From the NCBI RefSeq assembly GCF_036010485.1, contig NZ_CP108568.1:2998001-3062000 (forward strand): a DNA stretch of 64,000 bases, read 5' to 3'. The notes beneath the pieces are model-generated. The model was given only the letters and a program-made list of their open reading frames with translations. It was not told the origin of the DNA and did not search any database. This DNA is from Streptomyces sp. NBC_01198 (GTDB lineage Bacteria > Actinomycetota > Actinomycetes > Streptomycetales > Streptomycetaceae). Numbering within the stretch: the first letter of the stretch is position 1; every line of letters starts with the position of its first letter. Position numbers and translations under genes: made by a program. Positions 7,881 through 17,404 of the stretch are shown one piece after another.

Positions 7881-8909
7881 GTGGTCAAGCTCTCCGTCAT
7901 CGTGCCCTTTTTCAATGTGCAGCCTTTCGTGCCTGACGCGCTGCACAGCCTCCGGGCCAACGCCCGCCCGGACTACGAGTTCCTGCTGATGGACGACGGG
8001 TCGACCGACCGGACGCCGCAGCTGCTGGAAGAAGGGGTACGTACGCTCCCCGGAGCGCGCATCATCCGCCGGGAGCACACCGGGGTCTCCGCGCTGCGCA
8101 ACGCGGGCATCGACGAGTCCCGCGGCCGCTACGTGAACTTCATGGACGGCGACGACTGGCTCGCGCCCGGCTATCTGCCGCAACTGGTCGCCGCGATGGA
8201 CGAGCTGGACGTGGACTTCGTCCGTACCGACCACCTCAAGTGCACGGGAAGCACCCGCAACATCATGCGCGCCCCGCACGGCCGCAGGAACGCGGTGCTC
8301 GACCCGCGCGACACCGTGCTGCCGGCCGACCGGCCCGCGCTGGTCGACTACGCCTACTGCTGGGCCGGCGCCTTCCACCGCCGCATCGTCGACAAGGGCA
8401 TCGTGCACTTCCCGACCGACCTGCGCACCGCGGAGGACCGGCCGTGGACCTGGCAGCTGCACCTGGGCGCCGAGAGCTGCGCGGTGGTGAACCTGATCGG
8501 GGTGCACTACCGGCGCGGGGTCACCACCTCGCTCACCCAGATCAACGACGAGCGCCAGCTGGACTTCGTCCGGGCCTCGGAGCGGATCTTCTCCATGCTG
8601 GCCGGCGACAAGGACGGCGAGCGCTTCCTGCCCAAGGCCGTACGCCAGTTCTGCGCGCTGATCGTCTTCCACCTCGACCAGATCGACCGGTTCGAGCCGG
8701 CGATGGCCCGCCGGCTGAAGGCGGCCTGCGCCGCCGCGCTCGGCCGACTGCCGTCCGACGTGCTGGCCGGGGTGCTCGACTCGATGGACCTGGAGCGCAG
8801 TTCGAAGATCCGCCGGCTGCGCTGGCGCTTCGCCGGCCGGTCGGAGGGCGCGGAGCCGGAGATCGACACGCGGGACAACGCCGGCACTCCCGGTGCGGTG
8901 GTCGCGTGA
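7881..8909 (+). CDS. family-2 glycosyltransferase of the wall glycopolymer locus
   Basis: About 342 residues. The N-terminal 200 are a GT-A domain: KLSVIVPFFNVQPFVPDALHS, then DDGSTDRTP, then the DxD-like segment MDGDDWL. The C-terminal part is helical and unassigned. It should transfer a sugar or polyol unit from a nucleotide-activated donor in the cytoplasm. GTG 7881 is preferred because the protein then begins exactly at the GT2 core (VVKLSVIVPFFN) and AGGA is eight bases upstream; an in-frame ATG at 7857 is possible. The stop overlaps the start of the next gene (TGATG), indicating translational coupling within the rightward operon. Confidence 0.88.
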   Translation: MVKLSVIVPFFNVQPFVPDALHSLRANARPDYEFLLMDDGSTDRTPQLLEEGVRTLPGARIIRREHTGVSALRNAGIDESRGRYVNFMDGDDWLAPGYLPQLVAAMDELDVDFVRTDHLKCTGSTRNIMRAPHGRRNAVLDPRDTVLPADRPALVDYAYCWAGAFHRRIVDKGIVHFPTDLRTAEDRPWTWQLHLGAESCAVVNLIGVHYRRGVTTSLTQINDERQLDFVRASERIFSMLAGDKDGERFLPKAVRQFCALIVFHLDQIDRFEPAMARRLKAACAAALGRLPSDVLAGVLDSMDLERSSKIRRLRWRFAGRSEGAEPEIDTRDNAGTPGAVVA

Positions 8910-10285
8910 TGGCCGGCGCCCGTACGCACACCCAGCTGCTGCTCGCCTCCACTCTCTACGGCGCCGCCACCCTCGCCGCCGCGATCGACGCGGGCGCGCT
9001 GCCGCCCGCCGACCGCCGCGTCCTGGTGGTCAGCAACAACTCCTCGGTGCCGGAGACCGCGGAACGCCTCGACCAGGCACCGGGCTTCCGCGCGCTGCGC
9101 GGGCGCTTCGACCGGGTGGTGTCCTGGAACGACGCCATCTCCCCGCTGCATCCAAGCGGTTGGTCGCCGGGCACCGACGACATCCCGCTGTGGGAACGCT
9201 ACTTCCGGATGCTCTGGGAGCTCGGGGACGACGACCTCGACCTGGTCGTGGAGTCCCTGCAGGTCGCGCCCGCCCTGTCGTTCGCGCAGATCTTCCTCGG
9301 CGCCCCGATCACGGTCTACGCCGACGGCCTGATGTCGTACGGCCCGACGCGCAACAAGCTCGGCCTGCTGGTCGACACCAGGATCGACAAGCTGCTGCAC
9401 CTGGACCTCGTCCCCGGCCTCGAACCCCTGCTGCTCACCGAGTTCGGGGTGCCCTCGCAGGTGGTGCCGGGCGCCGAGTTCACCAAGGTGCTCTCCGAGG
9501 TCGCCGAGGCGGCCGGCGACGCGGGCGGCGACGACCTGGACGGCGTACCGCAGAACGCCGCCCTGCTGCTCGGGCAGTACCTGTCGGCGCTGGGCATACT
9601 CAGCGCCGACGAGGAGGAGCAGCTGCACCTGTCGATGGTCCGCGGCGCCGTCGCGCTGGGCCACCAGAAGATCGTCTTCAAGCCGCACCCGACCGCGCCC
9701 GCCCACTGGACCGAGCCCCTCAGGGACGAAGCCGAGCGGCTGGGCGCCGAGTTGACGGTGCTGAACACCCCGGTGCTCGCCGAGGTGGTCTACCAGAAGT
9801 CGCGTCCCGCGCTGGTGGCCGGCTGCTTCTCCACCGCGCTGCTCACCGCGTCGGTGCTGTACGGCATCCCGGTGGCGCGTACCGGCACCCGGCTGCTGCT
9901 CGACCGGCTGGCGCCGTACCAGAACAGCAACCGGATACCGGTCACGATCGTGCACGCGACGCTGCCCGACCTGGCCGACGCGGCCGCGGTACGCGCCTGG
10001 TCGCCGCCGTCGCCGGAGAAGGTGGCGGCCGAACTGACGCCGCTGCTGCACACCGTCGGCTACTGCATGCAGTCCCAGGCCCACCCGCGGCTGCGGGACG
10101 AGGCCGTGGCCTGGCTCGGCACGAACCTGACCGCCGAGACCTGGCCGTACTTCAAGCGGCGGCGGCTGACGTCGCTGGGGCTGCCGGGCGCCCTCCCGGC
10201 CCGGCTCGCGTTCGTCCCGCGCAACCGCACCGTCCGCCGGGTCGCCCGTCGCGCCCGCGCCCTGAAGAAAGCTGCACTCGGATGA
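8909..10285 (+). CDS. polysialyltransferase-like glycosyltransferase (alpha-2,8-polyST family)
   Basis: A 458-residue protein related to the bacterial alpha-2,8-polysialyltransferase-like family. All three motifs of that superfamily are recognisable: the D/E-G type segment YADGL (138-140 is ADG), the HP motif in FKPHP (258-261) and the S-T segment GCFSTA (305-310). These residues bind the CMP-sugar donor in characterised bacterial sialyltransferases. With neuA and neuB encoded just to the left, a role in polymerising or capping a nonulosonate chain is the best inference. ATG 8909 overlaps the stop of the GT2 gene and its own stop overlaps the acyltransferase start (ATGA), so the three genes form one tightly coupled unit. 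Confidence 0.82.
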   Translation: MAGARTHTQLLLASTLYGAATLAAAIDAGALPPADRRVLVVSNNSSVPETAERLDQAPGFRALRGRFDRVVSWNDAISPLHPSGWSPGTDDIPLWERYFRMLWELGDDDLDLVVESLQVAPALSFAQIFLGAPITVYADGLMSYGPTRNKLGLLVDTRIDKLLHLDLVPGLEPLLLTEFGVPSQVVPGAEFTKVLSEVAEAAGDAGGDDLDGVPQNAALLLGQYLSALGILSADEEEQLHLSMVRGAVALGHQKIVFKPHPTAPAHWTEPLRDEAERLGAELTVLNTPVLAEVVYQKSRPALVAGCFSTALLTASVLYGIPVARTGTRLLLDRLAPYQNSNRIPVTIVHATLPDLADAAAVRAWSPPSPEKVAAELTPLLHTVGYCMQSQAHPRLRDEAVAWLGTNLTAETWPYFKRRRLTSLGLPGALPARLAFVPRNRTVRRVARRARALKKAALG

Positions 10286-11514
10286 GTCTGCAAGTCCCCG
10301 ACTCGGCCGGCCAGGCCACGGACTCGCTCCCGCGGCCGGGTGAGGAGTCAGGACCGGGCGCGGGCCCGCAGCCCGAGCCGCTGCCGCGGCCGTCGGCCGA
10401 ACCGCCGGCCAAGGTCCGCCCGCGCGGCCGGCTGCGCGCCCTGGACGGGCTGCGCCTGGTGGCCGCGCTGATGGTGGCCTTCTACCACTACGCCGGGCAG
10501 GACGGCATAGTCGCCGGCTCCTGGGGGCGTACGCCCCGCGACATCTGGCCGCAGGCGTCGTCGATGTTCAACTACGGGTGCCTCGGCGTCGAGTTGTTCT
10601 TCGTCATCAGCGGCTTCGTGATCTGCATGAGCGGCTGGGGCCGCACCGTCAAGGACTTCACGATCTCCCGCATCACCCGGCTCTACCCGGCCTACTGGGC
10701 CGCGCTGATCATCTCCACCGTGGTCTACGTCCTGGCCGACTACCAGCGGATCCCCAACACCGACCTGCTGGTGAACTTCTCCATGTTCCAGATGCCGCTG
10801 GGCGCCCACCGGGTGCTCGGGGTGTGCTGGACGCTGTGGGCCGAGATGCGCTTCTACATCCTCTTCGCACTGGTCGTCGTGTGGCCGGGGGCGTCCAGGA
10901 AGCGGGTGCTGCTCTTCTGCGGCCTGTGGATGCTCGCCGCGGTCTACGCGGACTCCTCCAGCGCGTCGTCCTTCATCAAGGTCGCGCTGATGCCGGAGTA
11001 CGCGCCCTACTTCATCGGCGGCATGGGCCTCTACCTGATCTACCGCTTCGGGCACGACGCGGTGTCCTGGGGCGTGGTGATCGCCGCGTTCCTGATCGGC
11101 CAGCGCTACGCGGTCGCCGCCAACACGGTCGGCAGGCACGTGCACGTCTTCCACCACCGCACCCCGATGGGGGTGACCCTGGTGGTCTTCCTGTCCTTCG
11201 TCGCGGTGGCCGCGGTCACGCTGGTGCCGCGGATCGCCGCGGTCAACTGGCGCTGGCTGACCACCGCGGGCATCCTGACGTACCCCTTCTACCTGATCCA
11301 CGAGCACGTCGGCTGGGTCACCATCGACCAGTTCGTGCACCACACCAGCCTGCCGGACAACGTCATCCTGCCGCTGACCATCCTGGTGATGCTCGGTGTG
11401 GCGTGGCTGGTGCACCTGTCGGTGGAGCGCACGCTGGCGCCGCGGCTCAAGCGGGTCCTCAACCGCTCGCTCACCGCGGCCGCGGCGACCGCCGAGAGCG
11501 GCGTCCGGCACTGA
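10282..11514 (+). CDS. acyltransferase-3 family membrane O-acyltransferase
   Basis: A 410-residue integral membrane protein with a Pro/Glu-rich cytoplasmic N-terminal tail of about 50 residues and then roughly ten hydrophobic segments. The family signature is present: LRALDGLRLVAALMVAFYHY, GVELFFVISGFVI and RITRLYPAYW. Members move acetyl or other acyl groups onto exported or membrane-bound sugars; OafA and NodX are examples. As last gene of the rightward operon (ATGA overlap with the preceding transferase gene) it probably O-acylates the wall glycopolymer. A hairpin terminator follows directly. Confidence 0.88.
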   Translation: MSLQVPDSAGQATDSLPRPGEESGPGAGPQPEPLPRPSAEPPAKVRPRGRLRALDGLRLVAALMVAFYHYAGQDGIVAGSWGRTPRDIWPQASSMFNYGCLGVELFFVISGFVICMSGWGRTVKDFTISRITRLYPAYWAALIISTVVYVLADYQRIPNTDLLVNFSMFQMPLGAHRVLGVCWTLWAEMRFYILFALVVVWPGASRKRVLLFCGLWMLAAVYADSSSASSFIKVALMPEYAPYFIGGMGLYLIYRFGHDAVSWGVVIAAFLIGQRYAVAANTVGRHVHVFHHRTPMGVTLVVFLSFVAVAAVTLVPRIAAVNWRWLTTAGILTYPFYLIHEHVGWVTIDQFVHHTSLPDNVILPLTILVMLGVAWLVHLSVERTLAPRLKRVLNRSLTAAAATAESGVRH

Positions 11515-11521
11515 CCCGGGC

Positions 11522-11552
11522 CGGGTCACCGGGGTGACGCCCCGGTGGCCCG
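11522..11552. terminator. hairpin between convergent acyltransferase and mutase genes
   Basis: A 13-bp stem with one G-U pair around loop TGACG (core CACCGGGG/CCCCGGTG at 11527-11534 and 11540-11547) fills the 53-bp gap between convergent genes, so it can serve both. There is no T-run, as is usual for actinomycete terminators. Confidence 0.6.
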
Positions 11553-11567
11553 CCCGCGGGCGCGCCG

Positions 11568-13148
<1,581 letters not shown>

Positions 13149-13360
13149 GCTTCAGGCCTCCGCAGTGCTGGTGGGTGGGGTCGAGGGGGCTCCCCGCCAC
13201 GGACTGTAGCGGCGGGCGTGCACGCGGTGCAGCGCCACGAGCTGGGACCTTCCTCACAGTCGGACACCGTCCCCGGGTCTCTACCAAGGGTGCCGCAACC
13301 GCGCGGGCCGGAAACGTGTCTACCGCTGCACAAGAACCGACTCAGGGGGAAACGAGAGCG

Positions 13361-14278
13361 ATGTCCACAAGCAGGAACAGGAGCAGACGGCGGGTCCCGG
13401 TGGTGGTGGCGGCGGCCGGCGCGGCGCTCGCCATGGCGGTGCTCGCCGCGTGCGGCCCGCAGGACACCGGGGCCGACCACAAGCCGCCGGCGACCACCTC
13501 GGCGGGCCCGACCACACCGGCCACCGGAGACGCGGACCCGACCACCGTGCCGCCGACGACCGCACCGGCCGGCACCCCGTCCGCGACCACGACCACCCCG
13601 TCGGCGGACCCGACGACCAAGGCCCCGGCCAAGCCGCCGGTCGAGCAGGCCGTGATGAAGGTGGGCGCCAGCAGCTCGCAGGTACGCGAGCTGCAGGCCA
13701 GGCTCGGCCAGCTGCACCTGTTCTCGCGCACCCCGACGGGCTACTACGGCACCGTCACCCAGCACGCGGTCAGCGACTTCCAGGAGCGGCACGCGCTGAG
13801 CTCGACCGGCAGCGTCAGCAAGGCCACCTGGTCCAAGCTGCGGTCACTGACCCACCAGCCCACCCACAAGGAGCTCTACCCGCCGGTCCCGGCCAAGCCG
13901 GCCGGCAAGCTGGACGCGCGCTGCATGACCGGCCGCACGCTGTGCATCAGCAAGACAAGCCGCACGCTGTCATGGGTGGTGAACGGCAAGGTGCAGGCCA
14001 CCATGGACGTCCGCTTCGGGTCGCAGTACACCCCGACCCGTGAGGGCCTCTTCCACGTGAACTCCAAGAGCCGCGACCACGTCTCGACGATCTACCACAC
14101 GTCCATGCCCTACGCGATGTTCTTCAGCGGCGGCCAGGCCGTGCACTACTCGTCCGACTTCGCCGCCCGCGGTTACGCCGGGGCGTCGCACGGCTGCGTC
14201 AACGTACGTGACAAGGCCGCGATCACGAAGCTCTTCGACGAGGTGCGGGTCGGCGACAAGGTCGTCGTCTACTGGTGA
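13361..14278 (+). CDS. L,D-transpeptidase lipoprotein with peptidoglycan-binding domain
   Basis: A 305-residue exported protein. The signal peptide ends in a lipobox, LAAC with Cys31, so it should be membrane-anchored by lipid. A Thr/Pro-rich linker is followed by a PG_binding_1 domain (about residues 104-165) and a YkuD catalytic domain with SHGCVNVRD (catalytic Cys279). Such enzymes form 3-3 cross-links or attach proteins in peptidoglycan. The linker suggests it reaches from membrane to wall. ATG 13361 is preceded by AGGGGGAA. The gene is divergent from the mutase gene over 212 bp, which should contain its promoter; a hairpin follows at 14355. Confidence 0.93.
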   Translation: MSTSRNRSRRRVPVVVAAAGAALAMAVLAACGPQDTGADHKPPATTSAGPTTPATGDADPTTVPPTTAPAGTPSATTTTPSADPTTKAPAKPPVEQAVMKVGASSSQVRELQARLGQLHLFSRTPTGYYGTVTQHAVSDFQERHALSSTGSVSKATWSKLRSLTHQPTHKELYPPVPAKPAGKLDARCMTGRTLCISKTSRTLSWVVNGKVQATMDVRFGSQYTPTREGLFHVNSKSRDHVSTIYHTSMPYAMFFSGGQAVHYSSDFAARGYAGASHGCVNVRDKAAITKLFDEVRVGDKVVVYW

Positions 14279-14354
14279 CCGGCCGACCGGCTGACCGGGC
14301 GTCACGGCCGGGGTCACCGGCCCGGGCCGTCGGCCGGGGTCAGCAGCGCCGGGA

Positions 14355-14396
14355 GGAGCGCGACCGGGCAGGGGGAAATGCGCCCGGTCGCGCTCC
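14355..14396. terminator. hairpin between convergent genes downstream of L,D-transpeptidase
   Basis: A perfect 15-bp stem, GGAGCGCGACCGGGC at 14355-14369 and its complement at 14382-14396, with a 12-base purine-rich loop. It lies in the 211-bp gap between convergent genes and is the most likely terminator for the L,D-transpeptidase transcript. Confidence 0.65.
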
Positions 14397-14489
14397 GTGC
14401 TACCCGAACCCGATACGGGGAGAACCGGGGCCAGGGGGGCCGATGACCAGTCGGCCTTACTCCCTACAGCGCACGGACCGTCAGAAGTG

Positions 14490-15431
14490 TCACCTGCCGC
14501 GCGCATGTGACGGAGGCCGCCGCCCGGGGCGGGTGTGGCGCCGGGCGGCGTCGCCCCGCCCCTCGTCCGCCGTCACCGGCTGCGGCCTCCCCGACCGCGC
14601 CGACCTGCCCTGCCTCAGCGGCTTCCCCTGCCCGGACAGGGCGCCGCTGCCACCGTCGCCGCTGCTCCCGGATCGCGTGGGCCGCGGCGCCTCCCTACCC
14701 CGCGGGCCGGGGTGGCGGTGCGGGCAGGTGGCGTGCTGCGCCCGGTGGCAGGAGTGGCGGTGGCCAGGTCCGCGGCCGCTCGCGTGTTTACTTCCGTGGC
14801 GGCCCTGGCCGCCCTCTCCGTGCCGGCGCTCGTCGGCGCCGCTGTGCGCCGGGGGCGCCGCGGGGCCGAGGCCGCGCAGGCCGGGGCCCGCGGTCCAGGG
14901 CCCGGCCGTGCTGCTGTCGGGCGAGACCGCCGCGGGCGGCCTGGTGCCGGCCGGCGCGGTCCCCGCGCCCTCGCCCGGCGTGAACGACCGGGCGACCGCG
15001 GCCATCCCCACCGCCACTCCGCCGAGCGCCAGCGCCGACACGACGGCCGCGGCCATCATCCGGGGCCTGCGTGCCGCGAAGGCGCTGCGCAGGGCGGCCA
15101 GCGGGCCGCCACGGCGGCCGGCGCCGCCGGCCGCGCGGGCGGCGGCCCGGCCGGCGGCGGCCTTGCGGAAGGCGGCCAGGGCCGCGGCCTCGCGGGCCTG
15201 GTCGAGCGGTGCGTGGCCGTCGCGAGCCGCGGCGAGCAGCCGGACCAGCCGGTCGGCGGGCACGGTCGGCGGCGTCCCGGACCAGCCGTCAGCGGAGAGC
15301 AGCAGTTCCGCGGTACGGGCGTCGGGCCAGGTCCCGCCGCGACGCGCCGGGGAGTGCCGGGGCGGGCGGGGGTACCGGGCCGGGTGGGGCGGGTCCGTGG
15401 ATGCGCTGTGGCGTCGCTTGTAGTCGCTCAT
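14490..15431 (-). CDS. single-span membrane protein downstream of an ECF sigma factor
   Basis: A 313-residue protein I cannot assign to a family. The N-terminal 120 residues contain RTAELLLSADGWSGTP and a helical Ala/Arg-rich stretch, then a basic patch and one hydrophobic span (MMAAAVVSALALGGVAVGMA, about 135-155), then a long Pro/Gly/His/Arg-rich extracytoplasmic tail. Its start lies 9 bp after the stop of the ECF sigma gene, so the two are probably co-transcribed, and a cytoplasmic-domain/membrane-span layout is what an anti-sigma factor would need. No ZAS zinc motif is visible, so that role is inference. The low-complexity tail makes its exact C-terminus less certain. Confidence 0.65.
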   Translation of the reverse strand: MSDYKRRHSASTDPPHPARYPRPPRHSPARRGGTWPDARTAELLLSADGWSGTPPTVPADRLVRLLAAARDGHAPLDQAREAAALAAFRKAAAGRAAARAAGGAGRRGGPLAALRSAFAARRPRMMAAAVVSALALGGVAVGMAAVARSFTPGEGAGTAPAGTRPPAAVSPDSSTAGPWTAGPGLRGLGPAAPPAHSGADERRHGEGGQGRHGSKHASGRGPGHRHSCHRAQHATCPHRHPGPRGREAPRPTRSGSSGDGGSGALSGQGKPLRQGRSARSGRPQPVTADEGRGDAARRHTRPGRRPPSHARGR

Positions 15432-15440
15432 CCCACTTCC

Positions 15441-16247
15441 TCACAGCGCCTTGGACGCGGAAAACGTCACATCCGCGTGCGGCCGGTCCGCGGGCCGCTG
15501 CTCGGGTACCGAGCCGGGACCGTCGGCGTACTGCCGCCGGCCGCCGGGCTCGCCCCGGTCCCCGTGCTCCGCCCGGTCTCCCCGGTCGCCGCGGTCGGTG
15601 CCGGCCGCGGGGGCGCCGAGGTCCCCGAGGTCGTCGCCGAAGTCGCGGTGCCCGCCCGGATCCCCGGGGTCCCCGTGGTCGTACTCCAGGATCTCGGCCA
15701 GCCGCCGCAGCCCGCGGTGCGTGGCCATTCTCACTGATCCGGCGCGCTTTCCCAGCACTCGTGCCGCACTGGTCGAATCGAGCCCCATCACCACCCGCAG
15801 CAGCACCGCCTCGGCCTGCTCGCGCGGCAGTGCCGCGATGGCGGCCAGCGCCCGGTCGGTGGCCACCGCGTCCAGCGCCTCCCCCGCGGTGTCGGCCCGG
15901 TCGGGCAGGTGGACCAGGTCGTCCACACCGCCGCCAGGTACCGGCCGCCGGCTGCGCGCCCTGATGTGGTCGAGCGCGCGGTTGCGGGCGATCCTGGCCG
16001 CCCAGCCGCGTATCGACCCGCTGCCGGTGCGGTAGTTGGGCAGGTCGCGGGCTATCTGCAGCCATGCCTCGGACGCCACGTCCTCGGCGTCCACCGGCCC
16101 GACCAGGCTGCGGACGTAGTTCAGCAACTGCGGCTGGACAGCACGGTAAACGGTACGGAACGCGGTGTCATCACCCCGCTGGGCCGCGCTGACCGCGGCC
16201 TCCAGGGATTCGTGCAGTTCCACGTCGGGCCCCACCCCCTCGAACAC
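15441..16247 (-). CDS. ECF-type RNA polymerase sigma factor with Asp/Gly-rich C-terminal extension
   Basis: About 268 residues. Region 2 spans roughly residues 27-95 (AFRTVYRAVQPQLLNYVR, DVASEAWLQIARDL, IARNRALDHIRAR) and region 4 about 130-185 (LPREQAEAVLLRVVMGLDS, ARVLGKRAGSVRMATHRGLRRLAE). A further 85 residues form a low-complexity tail of Gly, Asp, Arg and Pro with no recognisable fold. It should direct RNA polymerase to a small regulon. The downstream membrane protein 9 bp away may control it. GTG 16247 and GTG 16223 are both possible starts; the latter has a G-rich ribosome-site-like run upstream. Confidence 0.88.
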   Translation of the reverse strand: MFEGVGPDVELHESLEAAVSAAQRGDDTAFRTVYRAVQPQLLNYVRSLVGPVDAEDVASEAWLQIARDLPNYRTGSGSIRGWAARIARNRALDHIRARSRRPVPGGGVDDLVHLPDRADTAGEALDAVATDRALAAIAALPREQAEAVLLRVVMGLDSTSAARVLGKRAGSVRMATHRGLRRLAEILEYDHGDPGDPGGHRDFGDDLGDLGAPAAGTDRGDRGDRAEHGDRGEPGGRRQYADGPGSVPEQRPADRPHADVTFSASKAL

Positions 16248-16541
16248 ACGGCCAATCCTGCCTCATGCGCGGCTGTGACACTTTTGGTCTGGGATACGCA
16301 GTACAAGTCGGCGGCCGGGGACGCTCCTGTGGGGGGAGGCGGCCCCCGGCCGTCGTCACTTTCCCGTGTGCCCCGCCGTGGGGCGTTCCGCCGGGTGGGC
16401 GGCCCGCCGTCGCGGCCGCCGCCCGGACGGGCCCGCGGCGCCTGCCGGGACGCCGGGCCTGCCGGCGCTGAGCGCCACCGGGAGCAGCCGGTCAACCCCG
16501 CGCCGGGGACGGCTCCATACGGGTGAAGTTCGCACACCTGC

Positions 16542-17354
16542 ATGCCCTGTTCGAACCGGCTCCCCCTACAGTGGAGTTCTCCCCCGCCGAATCCGCCGTA
16601 CGGGGTCACCGTACGGCCGTCCCCCCACGACCCTGGAGCTCCGCTGCAGTCCAGTGACACCGCGTCGGACGCCCCGCCGTCCCCGCTGACGCGGCTCAAC
16701 CAGGCGCCGCCCGCCGCCGCCGAGGCGGCACTGCTGGCCTGCTGCGGCAGCCACCGGTGGGCGCGGCGGATGGCCGCGCACCGCCCGTATCCGACCGTCG
16801 AGACGCTGCTCGCGGCGGCGGACGAGGCCGCGTACGACCTGACGCCCGGCGATCTCGCCGAGGCGCTGGCCGACGAGGCCACCACGGCGCTGACCGACCG
16901 CGGCGGCCTGACCGTGCACACCGCGCTGCGCGCCGCCCACGCGCACTACGAGGCGAAGTTCGGCCACGCCTTCATCCTCGCCCTCGACACCGCCGCCGAC
17001 CCGGCCGCCGCCCTCGACCAGACGCTGGCCAGCCTGCGGGTACGCCTCGGCCACGACGAGGACGAGGAGCGGGTGGTCACCGCGGAGCAGCTGCGCAGGA
17101 TCTGCCGGACGCGGCTGATCCGGCTGGCCGGCGGTGACGGCCCGGGCGGAGCCGGCGGGACGGAGGGCGGCCCGGGCGGAAGCGGACGTTCCACCGGCCA
17201 CGGCAGGCCCGCGGACCTGCCCGAGCACGTATTCGAGGCCGCAGGTTCACCCGACCGTGCGGGATCGATCACACCTGGCCTACCCCGTGGTACGCAGCCC
17301 GTATCGCGTCGCTACGATGGCCGGGGCCGGTGGACCGTACCCGGCCGGGCGTGA
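16542..17354 (+). CDS. OHCU-decarboxylase-like protein lacking the catalytic HPRIG motif
   Basis: About 270 residues. The middle part (LTRLNQAPPAAAEAALLACCGS, HRPYPTVETLLAAADEAAYDL, HAHYEAKFGHAFILALD, RRICRTRLIRL) matches the fold of 2-oxo-4-hydroxy-4-carboxy-5-ureidoimidazoline decarboxylase, the third enzyme from urate to allantoin. The conserved HPRIG-type segment with its catalytic His, and the Glu/Gln segment after it, are missing, and the protein reads ALADEATTAL there. No uricase or allantoinase gene lies nearby. I infer a divergent paralogue with a different or no enzymatic role. The start is uncertain: ATG 16542 gives a 50-residue Pro-rich leader. It lies directly upstream of sdhC. 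Confidence 0.65.
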   Translation: MPCSNRLPLQWSSPPPNPPYGVTVRPSPHDPGAPLQSSDTASDAPPSPLTRLNQAPPAAAEAALLACCGSHRWARRMAAHRPYPTVETLLAAADEAAYDLTPGDLAEALADEATTALTDRGGLTVHTALRAAHAHYEAKFGHAFILALDTAADPAAALDQTLASLRVRLGHDEDEERVVTAEQLRRICRTRLIRLAGGDGPGGAGGTEGGPGGSGRSTGHGRPADLPEHVFEAAGSPDRAGSITPGLPRGTQPVSRRYDGRGRWTVPGRA

Positions 17355-17404
17355 CCGACACCCCTAGCCGGCACCCCTCGCCCCGCTCCCGGAGGGTATT
17401 TTCC

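Noticed and set aside
8240-8908. Upstream extension of the polysialyltransferase-like gene, giving 681 codons
   Set aside because: The extension lies out of frame inside the GT2 gene. ATG 8909, overlapping the GT2 stop, is the natural coupled start.
942-11514. Interpretation as a secondary-metabolite gene cluster
   Set aside because: There are no polyketide, peptide synthetase, terpene or tailoring genes; the content fits a wall glycopolymer locus.
14490-14870. Frameshift in the C-terminal half of the membrane protein next to the ECF sigma gene
   Set aside because: The His/Gly/Arg-rich tail looked suspicious, so I read the other two frames; both hit stops soon and show no better motif. The annotated frame still has high third-position GC, so I keep it as a low-complexity tail.
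14275-15423. A 382-codon plus-strand open frame after the L,D-transpeptidase gene
   Set aside because: It contains the terminator hairpin, begins at the transpeptidase stop and translates to Arg/Pro/Ala sequence. The opposite strand has a membrane segment and sits in an operon with the sigma gene.
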